DNA of 17,861 bases, from assembly GCA_040757355.1 (NCBI GenBank), contig JBFLWY010000043.1, positions 1 to 17,861 on the forward strand. Reading direction: 5' to 3'. A model generated the notes under the pieces. It saw only the letters and a program-made list of their open reading frames with translations, made no database searches and was not told the DNA's origin. Both the position numbers and the translations under genes were made by a program. Of this stretch, positions 7,784 through 13,750 are shown one piece after another. Within the stretch, counting starts at the first letter, position 1. Every line of letters starts with the position of its first letter. Origin of the DNA: DTYU01 sp040757355 (GTDB lineage Bacteria > Bacillota > Desulfotomaculia > Desulfotomaculales > Ammonificaceae).

Positions 7784-8485
7784 GTGGTACAGCGTTATTT
7801 TTCTATCGCTCTGGTTGGTCTGATACTGGGTCTGTTGCTGGTACTGCAGTTTCGAACGACCAACCAGGAGGAATCGACTGTTCCCGGTGACCGGGCCCAC
7901 CAGTTAACGGTGGAACTGAAGACTTTGGCGGAAGAGCGTGCGGGGCTTGAATCCGTAGCACGGGATCTGGAGGGAAAACTGGCTCGTGCGCGCTTAGGTT
8001 ATGTCCAAGCCGAGGAGACGATAAACGCTCAAATCAGGGAGGCTTCAGTTTTAGCCGGAGTAACCAGCATGGTAGGACCGGGTGTCCGTGTTACTATAAC
8101 GAGTCGCACGGGCGCAACACCTCCGGGAGCGATCTTTGCCGTCCGGGATGAAGACCTCCTGAAACTGGTAAACGAATTGCGCGTAGCTGAGGCGGAGGCC
8201 CTAAGCATTAACGGACAGCGTCTGATTTCTACTTCCGCGATCCGCCTTGCGGGTTCCCACATCAACGTGAATCTCCAGCGCATCACTCCGCCTTATGAGA
8301 TCCTGGCGATCGGTGACCCCGTTGCTTTGCGGAGCAGCCTTGAAATCAAGGGTGGTCTGGTAGAAACCTTGCGCGACTGGGGAATGGACGTTTTGGTAGA
8401 GACCGAAAACAGAATTATTATCCCGGCTTATAAGAGGCCCTTGGTTTATGAGTATGCGAAGCCGGTGAAAGAGGCTTCACAATAG
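7784..8485 (+). CDS. DUF881 membrane-anchored protein, YlxW/YlxX-like (second copy)
   Basis: This is a paralogue of the preceding gene with the same plan: an N-terminal membrane helix (IALVGLILGLLLVLQF), a coiled coil over about 40-90, and a DUF881 domain containing MVGPGVRVTI, VRDEDLLKLVNELRVAEAEALSING and a late IIIPAY. 233 residues. GTG 7784 directly follows the TAG of the first copy, with GGAGGG at 7771-7776 as ribosome binding site, so translation is coupled. Tandem DUF881 genes between divIB and sbp are also known in B. subtilis; their function is not established. Confidence 0.85.
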   Translation: MVQRYFSIALVGLILGLLLVLQFRTTNQEESTVPGDRAHQLTVELKTLAEERAGLESVARDLEGKLARARLGYVQAEETINAQIREASVLAGVTSMVGPGVRVTITSRTGATPPGAIFAVRDEDLLKLVNELRVAEAEALSINGQRLISTSAIRLAGSHINVNLQRITPPYEILAIGDPVALRSSLEIKGGLVETLRDWGMDVLVETENRIIIPAYKRPLVYEYAKPVKEASQ

Positions 8486-8575
8486 CGACCAGCTTCACTG
8501 GATAAAAGTGAGAGACAACCTCCATAGGTGAGTAATACAAGTACCGCAAGAGTTTGGACTACGGGGGGATCGGGA

Positions 8576-8917
8576 ATGTGGCTTGGTATTTTGATGGCGG
8601 GGATCGGTCTTGTCCTCGGGGTGGCGGTCGGCCTAAACGTGCCCCTGGTTTTCCCGCAAGCATACGGAAAGTACATGGGGTTGGCGATGTTGGCGGCGTT
8701 GGACTCGGTTTTCGGCGGGGTACGCGCCTCGATGGAAGAACGGTTCGATAATGCCATTTTCCTGAGCGGGTTTTTCGCAAACGCTCTCCTGGCCGCCGGT
8801 CTGGTCTTTATCGGCGACCGGCTGGGGGTCGAGCTGTATACGGCTGCAATTGTTGCCTTTGGTGTACGCCTGTTCCAGAACCTCGGGGTGATAAGGCGCC
8901 GGCTGTTAAAAAAGTAA
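8576..8917 (+). CDS. sbp: Small basic protein Sbp (DUF1290)
   Basis: This is a small polytopic membrane protein of the DUF1290 family, found in dcw clusters of Gram-positive bacteria, of unknown function. The 113 residues start MWLGILMAGIGLVLG and include LAALDSVFGGVRA, SGFFANALLA and FGVRLFQNLGVIRR, which match the B. subtilis Sbp pattern closely. ATG 8576 is preferred over an in-frame GTG at 8528: the family begins at MWL, and a GGGGGG site lies seven bases upstream, whereas 8528 has none. In B. subtilis ftsA follows; here a 324-bp non-coding stretch does. Confidence 0.85.
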   Translation: MWLGILMAGIGLVLGVAVGLNVPLVFPQAYGKYMGLAMLAALDSVFGGVRASMEERFDNAIFLSGFFANALLAAGLVFIGDRLGVELYTAAIVAFGVRLFQNLGVIRRRLLKK

Positions 8918-8973
8918 AAATTGTCGTATTAGGAAAAGGGAAACAAAGTACGGTGTAGAATCTTCAAAGTTAA

Positions 8974-9183
8974 GTAACTATTCAGCCTGTCATGTCCCAC
9001 TTACGGAACGCCAGGCTAAAGCAAGCAGAGCGCGGAAGCCGCGAGGGACGAACCGGAGAGGTCGGAAGTCGGAGGTCTGAAAAGGAAAGAAGGGAATTCG
9101 CGTAGCGAACCTCTGATATCCTGCATCTGACTTCCGAAATGCGCAAGCTTTAGCCGCGCCCTGCGAGGCGCCTGAATAGTTAC
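8974..9183. repeat. 210-bp nested inverted repeat between sbp and ftsZ (copy B core)
   Basis: The outer ends GTAACTATTCAG 8974-8985 and CTGAATAGTTAC 9172-9183 are perfectly complementary. Inside them, GGCTAAAGCAAGC 9014-9026 pairs with GCAAGCTTTAGCC 9143-9155 (11 of 13). Inside those, TCGGAAGTCGGA 9062-9073 pairs with TCTGACTTCCGA 9126-9137 (11 of 12). At the centre is a hairpin, TTCGC 9097-9101 with GCGAA 9105-9109. Two side hairpins (CGCGG-AAG-CCGCG at 9031-9043 and GCGCC-CTGCGA-GGCGC at 9156-9171) branch off. The layout is that of a MITE-like or structured intergenic element. The inner part shares the heptads and central hairpin of copies A and C. No gene is supported in 8918-9241. Confidence 0.75.
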
Positions 9184-9241
9184 AAGGATTGAAGATATTC
9201 CCTGGCCTGGTTACCTATCCTTAAGAAGGGAGGACAAATGG

Positions 9242-10291
9242 GTGATCGATGTTGAACTCGATCTGGACCAGTTTGCGAACATTAAGGTTGTAGGTGTAGG
9301 CGGCGGCGGCAACAACGCCGTAAACCGGATGATTACCGCGGGAGTAAGAGGGGTAGAGTTTATCGCGATTAACACCGATGCACAAGCGCTGTCCATGTCC
9401 CAAAGTCCGAACAAGATCCAGATCGGTGCGAAGCTAACAAAGGGCCTGGGTGCAGGAGGCAACCCGGAAATCGGTGAGAAGGCGGCTGAAGAAAGCAGGG
9501 ACGAAATAGCTGCCGGTCTCAAAGGGGCGGACATGGTATTTGTAACCGCCGGAATGGGTGGTGGTACCGGAACGGGCGGGGCGCCTATTGTTGCTGAGCT
9601 AGCCAAAGACCTGGGCGCGCTCACCGTCGGTGTGGTTACGCGGCCTTTTTCCTTCGAGGGGCGCAAACGGCAGGACCAGGGCGAGGCGGGTATAAACAAG
9701 CTCCGTGATCGGGTCGACACCCTTATTACCATTCCCAACGACAGGCTACTCCAGGTGATCGATAAGAACACCTCTATGGTTGAAGCCTTTCGCATTGCCG
9801 ACGATGTTTTACGCCAGGGTGTTCAGGGTATTTCGGACCTAATTGCCGTTCCCGGTCTTATCAATTTGGATTTTGCTGACGTCCGTACCATTATGAAAGA
9901 CGCGGGCTCAGCGTTGATGGGCATCGGGGTTGCACGCGGTGAGAACAGGGCTGTCGAGGCTGCAAAGATGGCCATTTCCAGCCCGTTGCTGGAAACGTCG
10001 GTTGAAGGGGCGCGCGGTGTGCTGCTGAATATGACCGGTGATGGTTCAATGAAGCTGCTTGAAGTAAACGAGGCCGCTCAGATAATCCAACAGGTGGTTG
10101 ATCCTGAGGCCAACATCATCTTCGGAGCGGTTATTGATGAAGGCTTAAACGACGAGGTCAGGGTGACTGTGATCGCTACCGGTTTTGAAAACCGGCGGAG
10201 TAGGTCAAAAACGGAACTTGACATCAAGCTGTACAGCCAACACGAAGATCTCGAAATCCCGGAGTTCTTACTCCGTCGCGCGAGTAGATAA
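9242..10291 (+). CDS. ftsZ: Cell division GTPase FtsZ
   Basis: FtsZ is the tubulin-like GTPase that forms the Z-ring. The 349 residues carry GVGGGGNNAVNRM (18-30), GAGGNPEIG (70-78), the tubulin signature GGGTGTG (107-113), NDRLLQV, and the T7 catalytic loop NLDFADV (208-214) with Asp210 and Asp213. The short C-terminal linker ends in DLEIPEFLLRRASR, a good conserved tail for FtsA/SepF binding. The start is GTG 9242 with AAGGGAGG 9227-9234 seven bases upstream. An ATG at 9238 in another frame stops after five codons. A terminator follows at 10358-10397. With no ftsA nearby, SepF is a plausible membrane tether, but that is inference. Confidence 0.97.
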   Translation: MIDVELDLDQFANIKVVGVGGGGNNAVNRMITAGVRGVEFIAINTDAQALSMSQSPNKIQIGAKLTKGLGAGGNPEIGEKAAEESRDEIAAGLKGADMVFVTAGMGGGTGTGGAPIVAELAKDLGALTVGVVTRPFSFEGRKRQDQGEAGINKLRDRVDTLITIPNDRLLQVIDKNTSMVEAFRIADDVLRQGVQGISDLIAVPGLINLDFADVRTIMKDAGSALMGIGVARGENRAVEAAKMAISSPLLETSVEGARGVLLNMTGDGSMKLLEVNEAAQIIQQVVDPEANIIFGAVIDEGLNDEVRVTVIATGFENRRSRSKTELDIKLYSQHEDLEIPEFLLRRASR

Positions 10292-10345
10292 TACTTAAAA
10301 AATCCTTAGTTTTTTCACTTAAGTAAGCTAGTCTGATTCCATAAT

Positions 10346-10378
10346 TTGACAGTATTTAAACCCCGGCTGTTATATAAT
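10346..10378 (+). promoter_or_regulatory. spoIIGA promoter with extended 21-bp spacer
   Basis: A perfect -35 TTGACA (10346-10351) and a perfect -10 TATAAT (10373-10378) are 21 bp apart. The B. subtilis spoIIG promoter is known for a 22-bp spacing that makes it depend on Spo0A~P. TTTGACA 10345-10351 read on the other strand is TGTCAAA, one mismatch from the 0A box TGTCGAA, and it overlaps the -35 as in B. subtilis. I infer Spo0A control. The -10 lies in the loop of the ftsZ terminator. Confidence 0.65.
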
Positions 10379-10397
10379 AGAGCCGGGGTTTTGGTTT
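10358..10397 (+). terminator. Rho-independent terminator after ftsZ
   Basis: AAACCCCGGCT 10358-10368 and AGCCGGGGTTT 10381-10391 make a perfect 11-bp stem with a 12-base loop and a T-rich tail (TTTTGGTTT). It ends the ftsZ transcript. An AT-only inverted repeat also lies just after ftsZ (TACTTAAAAAA with TTTTTT-CAC-TTAAGTA, 10292-10325) but is weak. Confidence 0.75.
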
Positions 10398-10464
10398 CGG
10401 AAAGCATAATTTTCCTAACTTCGGCATAACGTTTAAGAAATTTTTAGAATGCGGACGGGTCTAC

Positions 10465-11361
10465 ATGGCCGAGTACACAGTCTATGTTGACGAAATTCTG
10501 GCAAACAACATGTTAATGAACTATGCGATACTGCACCTTACGGCAAAGCTGGCCGGAGCGCCGTACCGTATACTCAGGCTTATTGCCGCGTCGTTTGTAG
10601 GTTCCCTTTACGTGTTCGCGGTTTTCTTCCCCGAAAGTTCTCATTATTATAACTTCGCCGGAAAGGTTTTGATTTCTGCTTTCGTAGTATTTATCGCTTT
10701 CGGCGTAGTGTCCTGGCGCCGGTTTTTAACCACGTGGGCACTGTTTTATGGAGTGTCTTTTGCCGTCGGGGGAATGGTCTTAGGCATCAACAATCTCATA
10801 GGCGCGACCGGAGGCGCAGGAAGCCGCTACCAGCACCTGTGGCCGGGAGTGGTCGTGGCTCTTGTACTCGTTATTATTGCAGGTAGAAATGGCATCGTCC
10901 TGCACCGCCGGGTGGCTGAAGGTTTCTTTCGTGTTCCTGTAACCATCAACATAGGGACCAGAAAGCTCGAGCTCGAAGCCCTGCTTGATACCGGAAATCA
11001 GCTTGCCGATCCGGTAAGCAAAGACCCGGTGGTAATTGTTGAGTATGAGGCGGTGAAGGACCTCCTCCCATCTGAGCTACGGGAGGCCATGGCCAAAGAC
11101 CGGGAACCGGATTTTGCCGACATCACTGCCGGAATCGAAGACCCGAGGTGGCTGACGCGCCTGAGACTGATCCCCTACCGGTCGCTCGGCAAAACTGGGG
11201 GCCTGCTCCTGGGGTTCAAACCTGACACAGTGGAGGTAGTTTACGGGGGGCGGGTTATCAAGACTTCACGGGTGGTGGTCGGAGTGTACCGCCAGCGCCT
11301 AAGTCCAGAAGCAAAGTACAATGCTCTTCTTCACCCGCGTTTGATTAAGGCGCTGCTGTAA
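10465..11361 (+). CDS. spoIIGA: Sporulation sigma-E processing aspartyl peptidase SpoIIGA
   Basis: SpoIIGA is the mother-cell membrane protease that cleaves the pro-sequence of sigma-E when SpoIIR signals from the forespore. 298 residues: an N-terminal half with about five hydrophobic segments (roughly 15-140) and a cytoplasmic aspartyl protease half with the DTGN motif at 175-178 (catalytic Asp175) in LEALLDTGNQLADPVSKDPVVI. The length is close to the family norm (about 300). ATG 10465 has no clear Shine-Dalgarno; it is chosen because VYVDEILANNMLMNY matches the family N-terminus. sigE lies 376 bp downstream, further than in B. subtilis, with a repeat-containing interval between. Confidence 0.93.
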   Translation: MAEYTVYVDEILANNMLMNYAILHLTAKLAGAPYRILRLIAASFVGSLYVFAVFFPESSHYYNFAGKVLISAFVVFIAFGVVSWRRFLTTWALFYGVSFAVGGMVLGINNLIGATGGAGSRYQHLWPGVVVALVLVIIAGRNGIVLHRRVAEGFFRVPVTINIGTRKLELEALLDTGNQLADPVSKDPVVIVEYEAVKDLLPSELREAMAKDREPDFADITAGIEDPRWLTRLRLIPYRSLGKTGGLLLGFKPDTVEVVYGGRVIKTSRVVVGVYRQRLSPEAKYNALLHPRLIKALL

Positions 11362-11368
11362 ACGATTA

Positions 11369-11664
11369 TCGGTCGTCAGTCGTCAGTCGTGAGTTTTAGG
11401 TTGCAGGGACTCGCTGTCCGAATTCTATTCACAAGGAATGCCCTATGCGGCAAGCCGAAGCCGTACAACAAAGAATAAAAATGGCCTATTCCAGCATTTA
11501 GTGGGCAATACTGCTACATGGATGACATATACGAACGCAGAACGGACTTATTTCTGATGTCTAATGTGGAAGCTCAGAGGTCTATTTCTGAAGGGGAAAT
11601 TTGCTTTGAGAATTCCCATAAGCAGTTATTTTGGATTCTGACTTCTGACTCCTGACTTCTGAAC
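11369..11664 (+). repeat. Intergenic heptad-repeat element, copy C (between spoIIGA and sigE)
   Basis: The left arm has 7-bp units TCGGTCG, TCAGTCG, TCAGTCG, TGAGTTT (11369-11396). The right arm has TCTGACT, TCTGACT, CCTGACT, TCTGAAC (11637-11664), which on the other strand are TCAGAAG/TCAGGAG units, so the arms are inverted relative to each other. Near the left arm, GGAC 11407-11410 and GTCC 11416-11419 form a hairpin; read on the minus strand this part (GAATTCG-GACAGCGA-GTCCCTG) aligns with the central hairpins of copies A and B. About 200 bp between the arms is AT-richer and holds only a 39-codon frame (11438-11557) without a proper ribosome binding site. No gene is supported in 11362-11737. 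Confidence 0.7.
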
Positions 11665-11737
11665 GTAGTACAGACCCAGAAGGTCAATCATTTCTATCTT
11701 GAAGCCGAACAACTAACTTTTGAACGGAGGGATGGTT

Positions 11738-12463
11738 GTGAACTTTTTCGGAAAAATCCGGTGGCGCTTCCGGATTATCTTATTACGGTGCTACATAAGG
11801 CTCAAATGGCGGCCGTCCGGTTTCTACGTGGGCGGTCCGGAAACGCTGCCGCCGCCTCTCACCTTAGATGAAGAGCTCGGCCTGCTCGACAGGCTCGAAG
11901 CCGGGGATTTTTCCGTTCGCAACACCTTAATCGAGCGGAACCTCCGGCTGGTGGTTTACATCGCCCGCAAGTACGAGAGCACCGGCGTCAGCATAGAGGA
12001 CCTGGTCTCGATAGGAAGCATCGGCCTGATCAAGGCGGTGAATACTTTTAACCCGCAGCGGAAGGTCAAACTTGCAACCTACGCCTCCCGCTGCATCGAG
12101 AACGAAATCCTGATGCACCTGCGCCGCCAGGCCAGGATACGGCAGGAAATCTCGTTTGACGAACCCCTGAACACTGATTGGGACGGCAACGAGCTTCTTC
12201 TTTCCGACATCCTGGGGACCGAGGTGGACATCACCTCCAGACGGCTTGAGGAGGAGGTTGACCGGAGAGTGCTCCGCCTCGCGCTTGAACGCTTAAGTGG
12301 GCGTGAGCGCATTATTATGGAGCTGCGCTTCGGCCTCCAGAGCGGCGAAGAAAAGACCCAGAAGGAGGTCGCCGACCTCCTTGGAATCTCTCAGTCCTAC
12401 ATCTCACGGCTCGAGAAACGAATCATTAAGCGCCTGCAAAAGGAGATGTACAGGCTTGCTTAG
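11738..12463 (+). CDS. sigE: Mother-cell sporulation sigma factor, pro-sigma-E
   Basis: This sigma-70 family factor drives early mother-cell transcription and is made as an inactive precursor cleaved by SpoIIGA. About 241 residues (B. subtilis 239). The N-terminal 30 or so residues are basic and hydrophobic (FRIILLRCYIRLKW) and end at FYVGGPETLPPPLT, matching the YIGGSEALPPPL junction of the B. subtilis pro-sequence. Region 2 is visible as NLRLVVYIARKYESTG, DLVSIGSIGLIKAVNTF and KLATYASRCIENEILM. Region 4.2 has the helix-turn-helix KEVADLLGISQSYISRLEKR. GTG 11738 is chosen because GGAGGG 11726-11731 is six bases upstream; an ATG at 11732 touches the site and a TTG at 11720 precedes it. Confidence 0.94.
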   Translation: MNFFGKIRWRFRIILLRCYIRLKWRPSGFYVGGPETLPPPLTLDEELGLLDRLEAGDFSVRNTLIERNLRLVVYIARKYESTGVSIEDLVSIGSIGLIKAVNTFNPQRKVKLATYASRCIENEILMHLRRQARIRQEISFDEPLNTDWDGNELLLSDILGTEVDITSRRLEEEVDRRVLRLALERLSGRERIIMELRFGLQSGEEKTQKEVADLLGISQSYISRLEKRIIKRLQKEMYRLA

Positions 12464-12483
12464 AGTTGTGAGGCGTTTATTTC

Positions 12484-12583
12484 NNNNNNNNNNNNNNNNN
12501 NNNNNNNNNNNNNNNNNNNNNNNNNNNNNNNNNNNNNNNNNNNNNNNNNNNNNNNNNNNNNNNNNNNNNNNNNNNNNNNNNNN
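12484..12583. other. Assembly gap (100 N)
   Basis: Exactly 100 unknown bases, the usual placeholder for a scaffold gap of unspecified size. It starts 21 bases after the sigE stop and interrupts the 3' part of the minus-strand ATPase gene. The true distance here is unknown. Confidence 0.98.
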
Positions 12584-13113
12584 GGCTCGTTTCTGTAATG
12601 ATAGCGAGAAGCGCCAACTGTTTCGCCGGCGAAAGCGCGGTTTCCGGCTCGTCAAGAAGGTAGAGCCCTTTGATCCGGTACCTGCTGCGGAAATAGGACA
12701 TATTGCACTCACCATGCGATTTCGTGACCAGGGATTCGCCGCCGAAATACTTCAGTATTCCGGGATCGGCCGAAGCCCACTCGTCTAAGATGTGGGCAAA
12801 GTCCCGGAATATCTCCGACGCGAAAAACGAACCGGGCACCGGTTCACCGGCCCACTCGACGGTGATGTACCTGTAAAACTCTTCCGCGTATCGGTTGTAC
12901 CGGAACTGCCTCCGGTCGGGGTCCTTCCAGATGTGGATGTTGCGCAATGGCCTTCAGCATGGTGGACTTCCCGGTGCCGTTTTCCCCCACGAAGAACGTT
13001 ACTGGGGTCTTGAAATCGATTCTCCTGGTTGATTTGAACACCGGCAGATTAAAAGGGTAGAACTCCTCTGTCGGGAATAATTCGGGAAAAATGGCGACCC
13101 TGGTAAGGTGCAT
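12584..13113 (-). pseudogene. AAA ATPase (COG3910-like), frameshifted and cut by the gap
   Basis: Reading leftwards from ATG 13113, the first frame begins MHLTRVAIFPELFP and contains TPVTFFVGENGTGKSTMLKAIA with a Walker A motif. At about 12942 the reading must shift by one base to NIHIWKDPDRRQF, which continues with PGSFFASEIFRDF, SHGECNMSYFRSRYRIKG and the Walker B LYLLDEPETALSP before entering the gap. Both pieces match one predicted-ATPase family in order, so one gene is broken between GCG (12943-12945) and AAC (12939-12941) by one surplus base, or by a short deletion not divisible by three. It may be a real pseudogene or an error near a contig end. It is oriented against the sporulation genes on both sides and looks like an intrusion between sigE and sigG. 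Its role is unknown. Confidence 0.75.
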
Positions 13114-13224
13114 GCTTAACGCCTCATTTTGAACATAAGTGCTATAATTAAAAATACTCCGTTAATCCGCGAAAGTCTTTCTTAATGAGGATGTTTTTTT
13201 GTTTTTGCTGGAGGAGATGCCGGC

Positions 13225-13404
13225 GTGAAACCTTCGGTTACCAGTTGGACGGTCGTTGGAGCGGGAGCAGCGGTCACCGCGATCGGCGCAACCGCCCTCA
13301 GCGGTCCTGCTGCTGCCGGAGTTATGGGTTTTGGAGGCGCCCATGTAGTTTTGGGCCTGTTAGACATGGTGCGTCCAACTATTAGAAAAGCCAGCGAACA
13401 CTAA
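13225..13404 (+). CDS. Small hydrophobic Gly/Ala-rich protein (59 aa), unknown function
   Basis: GTG 13225 is preceded at eight bases by GGAGGAG (13210-13216). The 59-residue product is rich in Gly, Ala and Val, with two hydrophobic stretches (about 7-25 and 28-48, including GVMGFGGAHVVLGLLD) and a basic tail RPTIRKASEH, so it is probably a small membrane hairpin. A terminator follows at 13434. The good ribosome binding site, the terminator and the location between sigE and sigG favour a real gene, perhaps sporulation-linked. I do not recognise a named family. An ATG at 13217 in another frame stops after three codons. Confidence 0.65.
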   Translation: MKPSVTSWTVVGAGAAVTAIGATALSGPAAAGVMGFGGAHVVLGLLDMVRPTIRKASEH

Positions 13405-13433
13405 TCTATTCAGGCAAGTGATTTAGAGTTAGG

Positions 13434-13460
13434 GCCGTCCGACCGGGCGGCTTTTCCTTT
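13434..13460 (+). terminator. Rho-independent terminator after the 59-aa gene
   Basis: GCCGTCC 13434-13440 pairs with GGGCGGC 13445-13451 (7 bp with one U-G), loop GACC, followed by TTTTCCTTT. It lies 30 bp after the small gene. Confidence 0.75.
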
Positions 13461-13475
13461 CCAGGTAAACCGAAA

Positions 13476-13647
13476 GTGAAAGTTCAGCCGCAGCGAATAC
13501 TCACCCGGCACCAAAGTACACTTACCTGTGCGGGTAGAACAGCGGCATCATGACAGTGCTGTACCACTTTGTTTGACTTAAGTGCGGGAGTGTGACTTTG
13601 GGCGATGACCCATCCGGCAAATCAGCATGAAATATGGCCGGATTTTT
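13476..13647 (+). terminator. Structured non-coding interval ending in a terminator upstream of sigG
   Basis: ATCCGGC 13612-13618 and GCCGGAT 13637-13643 form a 7-bp stem with an 18-base loop and a TTTTT-ATC-TTTT tail, a credible terminator. Upstream, ACCCGGCAC near 13504-13512 can pair with GTGCGGGT near 13528-13535 (one bulge), flanked by GTTC and GAAC. With the terminator this could be a small RNA or a leader. I see no known riboswitch core. No gene is supported in 13405-13750, and the terminator shields sigG from upstream readthrough. Confidence 0.5.
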
Positions 13648-13669
13648 ATCTTTTGATTAATTTTAAAAC

Positions 13670-13699
13670 GTATAAAGCCAAATTCATGTGGTAATAATG
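13670..13699 (+). promoter_or_regulatory. Sigma-F-type promoter for sigG
   Basis: GTATA 13670-13674, a spacer of exactly 15 bp, and GGTAATAATG 13690-13699 match every position of the B. subtilis sigma-F consensus (GYWTA-N15-GGNNANAHTR). Transcription would begin near 13706, leaving about 45 bases before GTG 13751. In B. subtilis sigG is transcribed by sigma-F, which supports this reading. The -10 covers the ATG at 13697, so that codon is not on this transcript. Confidence 0.75.
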
Positions 13700-13750
13700 A
13701 AAATCGAAAAAGGTCGCAAAAAACGGCACCTTAGCGAGAGGCGGGCGACT

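Noticed and set aside
9238..9255. ATG at 9238 as the ftsZ start
   Set aside because: It is in another frame and stops after five codons; GTG 9242 gives the FtsZ N-terminus with correct spacing.
9211..9795. Long minus-strand open frame opposite ftsZ (and similar ones opposite murB, murA and spoIIR)
   Set aside because: These are codon-bias shadows of well-identified plus-strand genes; they show no family motifs or ribosome binding sites.
11438..11557. 39-codon plus-strand frame between spoIIGA and sigE
   Set aside because: The only ribosome binding site-like bases touch the ATG, and the product has no recognisable features; it lies inside a repeat-bounded non-coding interval.
13143..13148. 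Perfect TATAAT as a sigma-A -10 for the 59-aa gene
   Set aside because: No acceptable -35 lies 16-18 bp upstream on the plus strand, and no reliable promoter could be built on the minus strand either.
13410..13550. Short minus-strand frame across the terminator after the 59-aa gene
   Set aside because: It has no ATG, no ribosome binding site, and reads through a terminator stem; likely chance.
13460..13650. Known riboswitch (fluoride, c-di-GMP or similar) ahead of sigG
   Set aside because: Only short fragments such as GGGCGATGACCC resemble parts of known motifs; the conserved cores are not present.
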